This document shows, one piece after another, positions 21,801-35,400 of a DNA stretch of 64,000 nt. This stretch comes from Promerops cafer. Its lineage: Eukaryota > Chordata > Aves > Passeriformes > Nectariniidae. The notes under the pieces are model-generated. The model was not told the DNA's origin. It saw nothing but the letters and a program-made list of their open reading frames with translations, and did no database searches. How positions within the stretch are numbered: position 1 is the first letter of the stretch; every line of letters starts with the position of its first letter. The stretch spans positions 560,200-624,199 of the forward strand of contig VZSE01013367.1 in assembly GCA_013398275.1 (NCBI GenBank). Reading direction: 5' to 3'. The position numbers and the translations under genes were made by a program.

Positions 21801-22965
21801 CATAGAGTTACAGAATACTTTGGGTTGGAATGGTCCTTAAAAGGTCGTATTGTCCACACCCTTGCAATGAGCATGGACATCAACTAGAATAGGTGCTCAG
21901 AGCTGCATCCAACCTGACCTTGAATGTTTCTCGGAATAGGGCATCTACCACCTCTGTGGGTAACCTGTGCTTATGTTTCACCGCCTTCATCATAAAAAAA
22001 TTTCTTCCTTATATCTATTTTAAATCTACCCTCTTTTAATTTAAAAACATTATCTCTTGTACTGCAACAGGACTTACTAAAAAGTTTGTCCCCATCTTTC
22101 TCGTAAGCCCCCTGTAACTACTGGAAGTCTTCCCAGAGCCTGCTTTCCTCCCAGTTCTCAGCCTTTCCTCACAGGAGAGGTATTTCATCCTTCCAATCAT
22201 TTTTGTGCCCCTTCTCTGGACCCACTTCCAACAGGAAGTTCCTTCCTGTGCAATCCTCCAGAGCAGATTCAGTGTTTCAGGTGGGGTCTCAATGGAGCAG
22301 AGCAGAGGGGCAAGATCACCTCCTCAGCCTGCTGGCCACACTGCCTTTGATGCAGCCTGGGATATGTTTGGCTTTCTGGACTGCAAGTGAATGGTGTCAG
22401 TTCATGTGCAGCCTCTCATCCACCGGCACTCTCAATTCTTTTTCCTTCTCAGCTACTCTTAATTCCTTTATCCCCCAGTCTGTATTGATACCAGGGGTAG
22501 CCTCAGCTCAGGTGCAGCACCTTGCACTTGGTTTCATAAGGTTCCCATGGACCTATCTCTTGAGTTTGTCCAGTTCCCTCTGGATAGCATTCTCTCCCCC
22601 TGGCATGTGACCTGCACCACTCAGCTTGGTTCTTGCACTCAAACTTGCTGAAGGTGCACTCAATGCCACTGTCTATGTCATTGATGAAGATGTGAAACAG
22701 TGCTCATCCCAGTCATCTGAGGGACACCACTTGTCACTGATCCCTGTCTGGACATTGAGCCATTGTCCACTTCAGCCAATTCCTCATCTGCTAAACAGTC
22801 CATCCATCAAATCTGTATCTCTCCAATTTAGAGAGAAGGGTGTTGTGATGGACTGTGTCAAAGGCCCTAAAAATGTCCAGATAACAACCATAGCTCTTCC
22901 CTTGTCCACTGATGTTGTCCCTTCATCATAGAAGGCCACTGGCTCACTTGTCTTCTCATTGACAG
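21801..22965 (-). mobile_element. CR1 LINE, about 1.2 kb including part of the reverse transcriptase
   Basis: It opens with CATAGAGTTACAGAATACTT (degenerate CR1 3' end in reverse) and runs through the 3' UTR. The reverse strand of about 22790-22920 translates, with frame breaks, to the RT segment around YLDIFRAFDTVHHN and LLSKLERYRFDGWTV. The YLD..AFD word is RT motif A. Stops and frameshifts make it non-functional. Confidence 0.92.
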
Positions 22966-23394
22966 ATTTCCAGTTTCCACTGCAGGCTGGGAACTCCTCA
23001 CAGGTGTGTGAGCTCAGCAAATTTATCATGATGTTCTACTTGGCTTATGACCATAATGGGATCTGGAATGGGAGAGGGTATCGGTGCTGTTTTTTGATTT
23101 GTTTTAAATACATCAATGCTTGTCTTCGAAGTTAAAGCCTTAAAAGTCATAGTGTAATACAGCCTCACTGGAATATCTTCTCCCACAAGCCACAGTTGGT
23201 TACTTTGAAAGTTTTAGAGCAGGCTCTTCTCATGTCCACAGGATGTAGGACTATCTAATTTTTATGCCTTTCCCTAGGTATCCATCTTTGGTCTCTGGTC
23301 ACAGTAGCACAGACAGCAAAAGGAGTTCTTTACATGTGTCTAGTCAGGGTAACTGTTCCAGAGTTGAGTCTGCTCTGGGATGGCACATTCAGTG
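22966..23394. other. Non-coding between LINE fragments
   Basis: Nothing recognised. Parts of it may be LINE sequence too diverged to name. Confidence 0.5.
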
Positions 23395-23480
23395 ACAATG
23401 AGGTAGTGTAGAAGACAAGTAATCAGGCTAGACTGGCCTTTGGTCTGACCCAGAACAGTTCTTGTATCTTCTATCTCTGT
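23395..23480 (+). mobile_element. Old CR1/L3-like LINE 3' end fragment
   Basis: The stretch GGCTAGACTGGCCTTTGGTC followed by TGACCCAGAACAGTTCTTGT closely follows the 3' end of ancient amniote CR1/L3-type LINEs (ctagatggacctttggtctg, acccagtatgg). Confidence 0.75.
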
Positions 23481-24419
23481 TCTCTTTGTTGGGTGAACTT
23501 TGCAAAAATACTTTGCAGGTCAGCCAAAGGCTAGTCAAAGGTGTAGCCAAAGAAGAGAAATGTTTCATTTCAAGACCCATCTCAAAGAATATTTTCTTTG
23601 TAGTCACCAGACATTTTTCTTCTTTATTTCCATTAACATGGCCGTAGTCTTTTGATCTGTCTTTTCCAGGTATGAAAGGTTTACCCAGAGGGTAGATTGT
23701 ATCTGTGACAAGTAAAGATCCACTGTCTGTTTTTATTCACCTCTCCCATTGTATTGCTGGAGTTTTTACATTCTAGGGACTCAAAATTAAACAAATACTG
23801 AATTGAGTCCACTGATAATAAAATATGATCTCACAAAGACAGGTGCTGAGGATATGTATTACTTGAATAAGTGATCAGCAAAAATACCCATTATAACAGC
23901 CCAAGGAGACACTTAACTTGTAGGTGGTTTGAGTTTTCTGCATTTTTGCGTTGTATAGTGCTGTGTTTGCTGGAAATCTGAAAAGTGAAGAGGAAGAAAA
24001 ATGTAAAGATCAGTTAGTGAAAACTAACCCATGTTGCTTTCTTTTAGATTTAGAGGGGTAAAATAACATGCCAAAGTAGCTGAAGAGATATTTCTACCCA
24101 ATTTGCAAACTACAGTCTGATACAAAAATTCATTTATTATAGTATTTACTTTCTGTTTCTGAATAACCTTCAAGAGTGCAGTGAGTTAAGAACTGACATA
24201 AATTTAGCTAGATGTCAATGTTATTTGGATATTTCATATTCTGACACTGTGGGAGTACAAGGTTGTGATGGCTTAAAAAGCTGAATGTGGAACATTGTTG
24301 AATGCTTATATGCATGAAAAAATATATGGGGAGGTGTCAGCCAGAGCACACAAATGCACAGAATCCATAGCCATTGATTAAAGTTATGTTGAAATACTGT
24401 GTTTGAGTGTTTGCCCACC
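23481..24419. other. Non-coding intergenic
   Basis: No exon, RNA gene or repeat recognised. Confidence 0.55.
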
Positions 24420-25345
24420 ATTGCACTAAACTTTTCTTGTGTTTAAATGGAGCTTTCTGTGTTTCACTGTGTGCTCATTGCCTCCTGTCCTGTCACTGGA
24501 TGTCACTGAGAAGAATCTAGTTCTGTCTTCTTTCCTCTTTCTGAATAGGTATTTTTGCACATTTGTAAGATTCTCCTTGCACCTTCTTTTCTCCAGGTTA
24601 TACAATTTTACCTCTCTCAATCTCTTCTTGTATGATAGGTGCTTCAGACCCTAAATCATCTTTATGGCTTTTGTGCTGAGCTTGCTACACTATATTCATG
24701 TCTCTTGTTCTGGGAAGCTCAGTCCTGGATGCAGCACTCCAGGTAGGATCTCACCAGTGCTAAGCAGAATGGAAGGAACACCATCCTCAACCTGCTGGCA
24801 ATGCTTATCCAGTCCTGGGGGTTATTTGCCTTCTCTGCCACAAGGGCACGTGGCTGGCTCATGTTCAACCAGTATCCCTAGATCCCTTCCTTCAGAGCAT
24901 CTTTCCAGCTGGTCAGCCCCAGCTTGCACTGGTGTGTGGGGTTATTTCACCCTTGATGCAGGATTTGGCATTTTGCTCTGCTAATTTTCATGACCTATTG
25001 ACCAGGGTCCTTCTGATGGCAGCACAAATCTCTGGTGTGTCAACCACTCCTCCCAGTTTTGTACCATCTGCAAAATTGCAGAGGGTGCACCCTGTCCCAT
25101 TGTCCAGACCATGAATGAAGATGTAAAATACTACTGGCCCCAGTATCAACCCCTGCTGTACACTATTAGTGACTGGCCTCCAGCTGGGATTTGTGCCACT
25201 GATCGCAGCCCTTTGAACCCCTTGACAGTTCAGCAGGTTTTCACTCCACCATACAACTCATTTATCCAGCCCATGCTTCATCACCTTCTGAGGAATTTCA
25301 CAGAGTTAGCTAACAATTGCCAAGTATGAGCAGGAAATTGAATCT
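24420..25345 (-). mobile_element. CR1 LINE fragment, 3' terminus missing
   Basis: On the plus strand it reads ATTGCCTCCTGTCCTGTCAC, then CTGGATGCAGCACTCCAGGT, CATCTGCAAAATTGCAGAGG and CAACCCCTGCTGTACACTAT, in the order of a CR1 read backwards from its 3' UTR into ORF2. The terminal octamer repeats are not seen at the left end, so it looks 3'-truncated or interrupted. Confidence 0.88.
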
Positions 25346-26944
25346 GTGTTCTTCTAAAATATATAACATTTTTATTGGTTAGACAGTAGCAAAGTGTTTC
25401 TGCTGAATTTGTTTGATTTTCAGTTAACAGAGAAGTTCACAGCTCTGGCTTTGTTATTTTTCCATGGCTGAGAGCAGTGTCAGGTTAATTTTGTTATAAA
25501 GAGTGAATTGATCACTATTCACCGCATAGAGGATTTAGTGAAATTGTGAATTCAGTTATATAAATTATTTTGCTATATGTCTTGCATGTAGCGAGGCCAT
25601 CTCTAGAAAGCTGTGTGAACAATATCACTAAAATCAATTGTATGAGGATTTCCCTCAACTTTTAAAATAGTTTCATTTTCAACAATTTAATTGTCCTTTT
25701 TGCCAGGTCAGATCATGTGTGAGCTCGTGTGAGTGAACTCATATTACTGTATCACCTGGAGGGCAGAGTGTTTTGCATGAAATCTCCGTGCAGAATAACA
25801 GCAGAAACTGAACCAGTGCCCTTTCTGAGAGCACTTTTTTGGTATCCTAATCTCCTGTGTGGGGGGAATCAAGAGCTTTTTCTAGGACCCATCTAACTGA
25901 GCCACAGCTAGATCTCAAAGAAGCAGCTCTTCCAAACTGTGTAGGTCTCCACACACTTTGATGCTTTCCAAGTGAATTTTTCACTGTCGTGAAGATTGCT
26001 GCTTGCTATTTTAAAATGTTACTTCTGGTCCTCAAACTTGGGAGTGAGAATCTGTTCCTGTTTAGGTGTTGGATGATATGATTGAAACAATTTTGTCCTC
26101 AAATAGAAAAGAAAGGTCAAAACCCTTTCAAAGTACTTCTTCCAGGAGGCTGATGCAATGCATTGGCTCTGACATAAGCCTCATGCTAAGAGATTCTGTT
26201 TTTGGAAAAGGACAGTGCTTGAATATTGCAACTCTGGACAATTTCTGTTTTTAAGACCAGTGTGATTTCAAGCATTAGTCCCTGTCAGATACAGTGAGAG
26301 AACATAATGGACCTGATCTATGAAAGCCTGCAGTTAGCAGCTATATTGTGAGCTCTGCCAACAGGCTGAGGTGCTCAAGCAGGAGGAATCCAGAAGCAGT
26401 GCTGCTGTTCCAGCTGCCACCAGGTGCTGCTCTGCAGGTAGGCTTTCTTGCTCTCTTCCTGTCTCCCAGGCTGGGTGGAGGAGCCAGCAATTAGAGACTA
26501 GTGCTTGCAGTACTCAAGGCTAGGCTTGGGCTTAGAGCAGGCTCCACACATCTTGTGAGTCAGTACAGTTGTTCCCAGGGGTAACCCCGTGTTTCCCACC
26601 CAGCAGAACTCAGCTTGGTAACCCTTCAGTAGGCACTGACCTGAGCACCTTGAGTGCCCACTGGTTTGAGCACCTCTAACCAGCTTTCCTTCTTCTGCGT
26701 GTCTTAGCTTTCTCTAAAGGTATGTAGGGCCTGCCTATATACCAATGCTTGGTACTAACGGAGAAGACAACGAAAAAGTTATTGGAAGTGCTCAAATGGA
26801 TGCTGATCTATTCGTGTGATTGTCTCACCCGCCCCAATAAAAGGAAGCAAATACTGAGAGTAGCTCTGGATTACTAATATAAAACCTGAAATGCACTTGC
26901 CTTTTCAGTGTACTTTGGTTTGAAAACACTTTTTAGTAGAAGAT
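25346..26944. other. Non-coding intergenic
   Basis: No exon or element recognised. Confidence 0.55.
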
Positions 26945-27022
26945 TCCCTGCCCGTGGCAGGCAGGGTGGACTAGATGATTTTAAGGTAGCAACAACACAA
27001 ACCATTCTATGATTCCATGAAA
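26945..27022 (+). mobile_element. CR1 LINE, extreme 3' end only
   Basis: CAGGGTGGACTAGATGATTT and ACCATTCTATGATTCCATGA are the last bases of a bird CR1, including the terminal octamer repeat. The copy is under 100 bases long. Confidence 0.9.
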
Positions 27023-27861
27023 CTGTGTGGTTGTGAGCAGGGTGATTGAAAGATCTAGTTGGAAATAGCGAGTGTAATGTGGAATGGTCTCACACAGCAA
27101 AAATAGAGCTTCTTGGCAAGAAATTTATTCCGAAACTGCATTATTTTTGGCTGGAGAATGGAAGCAAGGTTATATGTGTTACAAAACACAGGTAGGGAAG
27201 TCATAGTGCATAGGTTCCAGATCAAGACTATTCACATGGATTATTCAGTGGATTGTTTTACTTGAATAAAAGTGGGTAACAAAGGACAGGGGTGAGGTAT
27301 CAAATGTTTAGAGACAGTTCACTAAGGTGGAATTTATCTTCATGTTTGCTTGATTCTGCTTATTTTCTCTTCTGTGAGAAAATTTTAGTGTAGTCCTGTG
27401 AATAGGGGCCATGGGACTCCTATTAATTGACTTCTGCAGGTTTTTATTCTTTTATGAACTATATTATAAACCCATTTTATTTTCAAAACTATTTTCATTA
27501 CAGTTGTGACTGTTTTCATTGTGGGAAGCAGTGGGTTAAGAGAAAATGGTGAGATTACAAGTGACAGGTCTGAAGCCAGAGAGGGAATTGTTCATTGAAA
27601 CAACCAGTACTGGAGGCTTCTGTCACTTCTGACCACTTGTGACCAGGAATTGGTTTGGGAGAAGTTACAGAGAGGGCAATACTGAAGAAAATAAGGGAAT
27701 TCAGGAAGATTAATAGGTTTCTTGTCAAAGAAGAGCTGAGAAATATGCAGCCTCAACTTTCTAGTCCTCCATACTAAAGAAAAAAGGAAAAGTATTTTTC
27801 CTGAAAAAAGTATTAGCGGACGTATCCTGATTCTGCCATCAATATCAAACAACTTTTCTTT

Positions 27862-27945
27862 GTGTGTCAGTTTCTTCTTTGCAAAATGAGGATGAGGGTA
27901 TTGGGCAGTTTTTGTAAGGTGTTTTGAGATCTGTCCCAGTAAGTG
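27862..27945 (-). repeat. MIR-like SINE relic
   Basis: TGTCAGTTTCTTCTTTGCAA followed by AATGAGGATGAGGGTATTGG follows the reverse complement of the MIR core (tcagtttcctcatctgtaaa, atgaggataa). It is diverged. Confidence 0.45.
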
Positions 27946-29412
27946 CAGGCTTACACAGCACTACTCTCCTTTGATGCTGGATGCTCACCATGATGCAGGA
28001 CTAACAAGTCGCTGGCTAGATGGTCATAGGACATAGGAGCATATGACAAAAACAGTGACATTTCTGACTTGGTATAAATTCATGTCATTTATTGTTTCCT
28101 TTTATATTATTTTCCCATGGGAGAAAATCAGGCAATTGCTTTTCCCAGTGCTGAGGTATAAGCTACAAAGCTGATTCTGATGAAAAAACAGACTGTGATG
28201 TCTTGATGATTGATCAAAGCAGGTGATTTTGGACTTGGTTTTAATCTATTATTTAAACAATATGCTAAATAAAAAAGCACTTGAATAACTTCACATTTGT
28301 TTTACCTTTATAGTTCTTAATTGTTTAAAAAAAAATTATATTCACTGTAAACAAGTAGATTTGTAGCTTTTGCTCTGACTTTCACTGGCCTGTTGACATC
28401 ACTTCTTGAGCCACTGCACATAGGAGCACAGTTCACATGGTACCACCTAACAGCTCTGCTTTTTCCCAGAAGAGTCAGATCTCCTGTGTGCATGTTGTAA
28501 AAGCCTCTTCTGTGTGGGTGTGAATGGATTCCATAGGTATTTATGTATGGGGGGTAGAAACGGACACCAGAAGAGAGAGCCAAGGAGGGCAAAAGAGTGT
28601 GCTAAGAGGTCATGTCTGAAAGTCTCCCAAGACCTGATTAGCTCCACAGTCAGTAATGCTGTTGAATCCACAAATGTGGATATACTAGCATGTGAGGCAG
28701 CCAAATATTTTGAAGGCCCCCAGGCCTCCAGCAAACATCAGGATCAGCAGTGGGATGCCTGACTCACATAGCACCTGAGGCAGTGGTGGCTGCTCTCTGC
28801 AGAAAGCAACTGCAGGTTCAATACCAGCTGAGACAAGGGACCACTTGAAACACCTTCTGAACCCCTGCTAGCACATGTGGTATCAGTACAATTTTCTGCT
28901 TCTGATGGAATGGCTGGTGTTGGCCTCCCAGCTGTTGCTCCAGTCTGGGCACTACCAGTTAATGTGTTGTTGGGACCTTTGTGAAGTGAATGTATTGCAT
29001 GTAGTTATCTGTTATTGAAACTAACAGCTTGATTTTATTATTAACAACAGCTTTATTAAAAAAAAAAAAGTGTCCTTGTAAATATGGGTTGTGATGTTTG
29101 TCTTGCTTCAACTTGGTATTTTCAACATATGCAGTGAGTAATCCAGGCACACAGATGAATCTGCCTAAGTTCCTCAATGATTTCTGGCAGGTCGTGGGAT
29201 CAGAACAAGCCTGGAGGAGCAGTCAGGGTACTTCAGCTGACACATACAGGGTCTGTGTGTCATGGATGGGGCCTTCCTGTAATTCTGTTCATATACATTT
29301 GTAAAATTAATCATACAGACTTATCTAGACTGGTCAGGTTATTTTTCTGGGTGCCACATTTCTTAGGTACTAAGATGTGGGTGGTTTGTTTTTGTTTGGT
29401 TGCCTGTTGCTG

Positions 29413-29434
29413 TTTTTTTTTTTTTTTTTTTTTT
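29413..29434. repeat. Poly-T run (22)
   Basis: A homopolymer of 22 T with no clear element attached to it. Confidence 0.95.
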
Positions 29435-32400
29435 AATTTGGAAAGCTGGATTTTGGATAAAAACTATAATTCATTAAAAGTTGTCAATAAAGCATTAAAA
29501 TTTTATTAAAGAGTGTGAAATATGTTAGGCATATTCACTAACCTAAAAAAATTATTAAAATATAGGCATTTTATTAGTATTTGGACATTTCATTATTAGA
29601 TATCTAAATCCTGAAGAGCAGAATCAACTGTGACATGCTGGAGGACAGAAAATTTTATATGAAAGAAGGAAGGACATCAACAGGTGAAAATAGTGTTGGA
29701 ATGTATAGGGGAATAGACTAGAAGGGCTAGGCCTTAGTTTGCCATATTTTGGAAGTGGTAGATGCCACTCTCTTCTCTCTGGCCCTTAGATGTGACTGCA
29801 AACAGGAACATTAGTTTCTTTCTTTCTCAATTCCCAGGTGAATTTCAACTGTCATTGAGTTAACACATCTGATGAAAATTGTCTTTTTTCACTTTCTAGC
29901 TAGCAATAGCAAAACTAATTAAGGCATAATTTTTTGTACAACGAGAGCTGGAAGTACTGGAACAATGAAAACACATGGTTTTGTTCTGTGGTGAAGACTG
30001 GAAATATGCTTGTCACGAATAACTATGTTTTATAGAAATGAAAGACTATTATGTAAATTTGTATTTGTCAGAGCTGCAAAATGGAGACTAAGTACCAGCT
30101 ATGCTGCCAGTGTTATACAGACCTTTGATTATGAAAGGCTGAGTTCTGTAGAGCACACCAGTGCACAAGAGACAGGCTGGTTGGAGAAAAAAACTCAAGA
30201 CTTTTATTCCCTGCAAAGGCAGTTCATTCAAAGAGGTGTTCAGACTGCTGGGAATATCTATTTCACCCTAGGCATGCTTTTACTGTGTGCTTCATAATAG
30301 GGCATAGTTTCAGCAGTCCCCTGAAAATTTTAAATCTGCATGAAACATGGCACAAGCTTGCAATGATGGTAGCATGGCTTTCAGGAGATCAAAGAGCAGC
30401 TTTTAATATTCAAATGCTGTGACTGTGCATCCATTAAAAAAAAATCTCATAAAATCATTAACCTTAAATTTTAATGGAAAAAACAAAACCTGTTAGTTCT
30501 CCAGACCCTTACAGTGAAATTTCAATTGACTTTGAGGCAAGGATTTTGTTCAGTAATAAAACTATTAACTGATTCAGTCGCTACAGTAATTACTTGTTTG
30601 TGTTTTGCTGAAAGGTGATCTAGCAAAGCAGAACATGTCTCTACAATTCTCAGTATGATGCCTATAAAGAGCCATCTATGGGTAAACTTAAAATTTAAAG
30701 GAAAAAACCACGCTATTTTATTAGCTATAGATTTAGTTTTCCTTTACTATTACAGCATAAATGTAAGCACCGTCCAATTAATGAAAATATTAATGATTTG
30801 CAAAGCTGTGTAAGACAAAAGAAAAGCTAATTTTTCTATTAGCTATGTCTCACTTACTGACTTCACCATCACGTGAATTAATCCAACATTAGGCACCAAA
30901 GCATCAAATGTAATATTAACTACTGGGGGATATTATTGCAATTTCATATTACCTATTGTAATCTTAAATGAAAAAACCTAATAGAATCCATCTCATGAGA
31001 CAATCCTTCAGTGACAAAAGGTCAGTGTTAGTTCAGGATCTTCCCCTTGATTGAACAAGTCACTGTAAGAAACTGAATAGAAACAAAATTTGCTGCAGAC
31101 CTCATAGTGAGGAAATGCTTCCCTAGATGAATAATTCCAGTGTTCATCAGCTCAAAGACGTGTGTGGCAGATGTATGAGGGTAGAAACAAGGTGTCTAAG
31201 CACACAAGGTTCACCTCATAGAGGGAGTTCTCAGACAACGAGGGGTTGTGTTATCTTCTGCCTTGGCTACAGCTGATCCTTCTCCTGGCCCTTCCTTGAA
31301 TACATCTCCTCCTTGAATAAAAATTATAAAGAGCATACATATTAAAGAAAAAGGGTGAAATGTTCTAAATTGCTTTTATTAGCTAATTTTAAATCTTCAC
31401 AACCTATTTGAGATGTAAAGGTCTAAAATATTGTACTCATTAGAAGTACTTTTCCAACATTCGTAACTGAATTCAAGTTCTTATCTTCCAGGATAAAAGT
31501 TTGAGTGTACTATTACAAGAAAAACAGGATGAGCACAAGAAGAAGAGAACTGTTGATACCAAAATCACAGATTTGCTCACTCACCTTTGTTCCAGACCAG
31601 GCATCATCCCCAGAGAAATAATTTTCCATTGTCTTCTTTTACAAGTTAAATCCATACACAAAGTATTTGTTGATGCTCTTACTCCATCAACTTTTCATTT
31701 GTAAGTTTGTGGTCCCCAAGACAGATCAGAATATTGACGTTGTGCATGTCCTTGTGAATCAAAAGACCTTCAGCTCTGTGGGGTTTAACCTGTTTTACTT
31801 AAGGGAGGCATGGCTGCAATTGTGTACCAGGTTTTTCCTGTATTTTCCCTACATGATTGTGTTTTGAGACTAAGGACAAGTCCATGATGCGCTATGGAGG
31901 ATGGGAATTTGGTGACTAATGACTTTTAATTCCTTCTGCTGTTGTGTGGGTCTGTAAAAAGAGAAAATCTTAGCAGAGCATGTTGTTCAGTAGCAAGGTG
32001 AGGTTTGGATAGGGTGATAGGGCCCTTCCAAGTCTTGTGGTACCTGTCTATCTGAGTTAAATGACACCTAACCTTGGTCAGGCCTGGAAGGACACTTTTT
32101 GTTCAAAAAAAGAAAAAAATGTACACAGTGATAAGACCATTTCCTTTCTCACAGTGTCTCCTTTAATGTCAGGCCTGAAATATGAAGTCATTAGGGGATA
32201 TTAAAACAGTGCTGACAAACTAATTAACAAAAGACATTACGCCGGATGGGCTCAATTTATCCTTTTTAATGGTTCTTATAAATGGGTGCCGCCAATTAAA
32301 ATTAATAAAGATTTACCAGCGATTGCCCAGCATACACTGTTAAAGAGCTTCACTGAAGGTCGCCTTAAAGTCAGGCTTGTCAAAGCTGCAAGTTCAGCTC

Positions 32401-35400
32401 CCAGTACCAAGCCATGCTGAGTTACTCTCAGGTACGTTTTCCCAGGCAGTTTCTCTTTCTTTGTGTTTGGCTGAAGTTTATACACTTCTGTCTCTGTCTG
32501 TCTAAAATCTCATCCATCTGCCTGTTGACTCTATTAAAAAATATCCCCCCATGCACTATTAGATTTGTCGAAGTTTCACAAAGGAGAATCTCAACAGTCA
32601 GTATAATGAGAACTTTGTTCTTTCCAAATCTGTCTGTTATGACGCAATCCTTGACTAACAGCTTTCATTTTAAACCACTCTTTACTTTCTTGCTGTCAAA
32701 TTAAGATACAACAGTGTCCCTGCTTAGGGGCAGAGTATAGATGATCCAGAATGCCCTGTGTGGCTATAGCTTTGTTCAGTCTAGACCAGACTGAATTCTG
32801 CCAGGTCATGCTCTTATGGCTTCCAGCATTTCTCCATGTGTAGGTGATAAGTTATTTAAAAATATTAATTACGAATGCATCAAGGGAGAAGTCTGCTAGT
32901 ATCCCAGTGACTAAAACTTGGTGACAAATAAGAATTTCTTTGCAATCTGTTCACCATAGGAAAACAACTAGGAGACTAGCCATGCAGCCACGAGCTCATC
33001 TGTGATGTTCTGCCCTCCATTTCCATTTAGTAAGGCAGTGGGGCAGGCAAACTGGCTGAATGCCATCCTTTTTTTACCCTTGATAGAAATGCTGTCAGAA
33101 AGACTGCTGTGAGTGAATAGATGGAGATGCAGCTGCAGCTTGTGCTGGGCTATGTTGGCAGGTCTGCGCTGATCTCTGTGTCATGGGAGCGTATCAGCTG
33201 GAATGGGCAGGAGAAGGTGGAATTGTCTGCTTAAGAACTGAATTCTCTGGCACAATCTTTTGGTGTTGCTGCTATTAAGGATTCCTTAGAAGGCAGCACT
33301 AAGGGACAGCTGCTGTTGTCTTCTCATGCATATTTAGGTCTAGGCTGCCAGTGTGAGACCCAAGACACGCTAATGCTTTTGGAGAACAGCAAACAGTTCC
33401 AGATGCATTACTCTTCAGTGCCTGGGAAGGGACTGCTGTATGCTGGAAGGAGGACCCCAGAAATTATATGTTCTTTGTAAAAACACTGATGAAGCACGGT
33501 AAATTAACAGCTAAAATAAAAAAAAAAATAAAGGAAAGAGACCCATGGGAGCAATGGTAAACACAGTGTTGTTACATGAGCTAGAGAAACAGCTGAACTG
33601 ATTTTGTGGGAGACCCCCTCAGATTGCCACAACCAGGACAAAGTGACCCTGCTGGGTGAGTTGGTGAAGGTTCAGGGAAATGAGAAGGATTAAATCTCCG
33701 ACAACTTCAAGAGAGCAGCTGAAGCTTCATGTTGGTGTATAACTGTAACTATCTCACTGGAGCTGGTTCGTTACTTTTTTACTTTTGCCACCTCATTCCT
33801 CCATTTTCAGTATGCTAAGCACATGCAGGAAATCTATACATTATATTCCAGGAGTGAACATGTCCTCCTTGTGAAGCTTAAAGGACATGATAACAGAGAA
33901 AAGATTTTCAGATTTTCTGAGCAGGAAGAGAGGGAGGGTGTAGGAAGGAGAGGAAGGAGAAAGAGAAGAAATAAAATCTAAAGAGGACCTGGAGAGAAAG
34001 TTAAACTGAATCATTATTACTGAGTAGTCTTTCAAATTGCTCTTAACCCTTGTCTGATATTTCAGTAACTCCTCTAGACGAACACTGATAAATCCTTTTC
34101 ACACTTACAAGCAGTATTCTTTGGCAGAAAGGTACATGATTTTTTCCAATTAGGAGTGTGACACATGGGGACTAAGGGTCAAACTTTGGATTTTGGAAGC
34201 AAATTCTCTGCTCTATTGAAACAAATCAACTGCAAAATTACAGGATTAGAAATGTGAGTCCATCCAAGTTTTTTTCAGAAATAACTTGTGGGTTCAACCT
34301 GTCTCAATTTCTGTATTTATTTCTCTTATATTTGCTGTGTGAAAAGACATCAGAGACAGTTCTGGAGCACAGACAAAGTACAGTGGTACAGCAGTGGATG
34401 GAAACTCTAAAGCCATTTATTCTAAGTGGAGAAGGGCTAAATTTGTTACAAGGCTTCCTGTAGAGTGAAGCCCTCATCTACGGCTAAATCTGATGATTTC
34501 AAAATATATCTCATTACAGAGTTCTCAATTCCTCTTGAGTTGGCTGAATACCTAAAAGCCTCAGTAGATGCAACAGCTATGGGACCAGTTGCCCAACACA
34601 AATTCTCTGTGGGTTTGTCTAGTGAGTCCATATTTAAGTTGATGACAAGAAGGTTTTTGCAGACCATTTCAGCATTGATTTTAGTAGCATGCAGAGTCTG
34701 TACTCTTCCTATTCCACTTGTTTAAAATCTCCTTTTCTGTAGTGTTGCAAATATCCTTGAAACAAGAATTTTGTTGAATCCAGTTATTACCTTGTGTCCT
34801 ATTACACATAATGTCACAGGACTATAAATTGTTTACTGTCTCATAGGAAAATTTTGGCACAGATATTTATGGCAGAGGTCTTAATCTTTGTAAATCTCCT
34901 TAAATGTCTTTTCCTGTGCTACATTAAAATAAGCACAGTCCTTTAAGCTTGTGATGCCTAATAGTGGTGCTTAGAACAGATTCTCTTCACATAATTTTTC
35001 CTCTTTGTTTTCTTTCTTCTATTTCTGATGCATATGTAAGCAAGAGCTTTGTAGTGTCCCTGTAAGTTGTTCCATGTTTGCTATTCACTTTTCATGCGAT
35101 TATAGAGAAGGGAAAATGAAGAAAGAAAATGCATCTTCTAATTTAGAAATATTCAGCTAATGGCAAGAATTGTATTTTGTGTGTTAAGACTTCTCTTACC
35201 TGATCCCCTACCTGTCCTGTAGCCGAGGGTCCACCAACCTGGATGTTGCATTTTTTTCTAGCTTTGTACTGCTCAATCTTCCTCAGTTTCCAGCTGATTT
35301 GCAGGTTTGCTTGGGCTAGATCCCCACTAAAACAACAAGTTAAACAGGCAGAAAAAACAACAGGTGAGAACTAAAAGTGAAAAGCAGCAGAGCACTGGGA

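Noticed and set aside
21801..22965. Open frames of 60-135 residues as possible genes
   Set aside because: They are antisense or broken pieces of a CR1 LINE.
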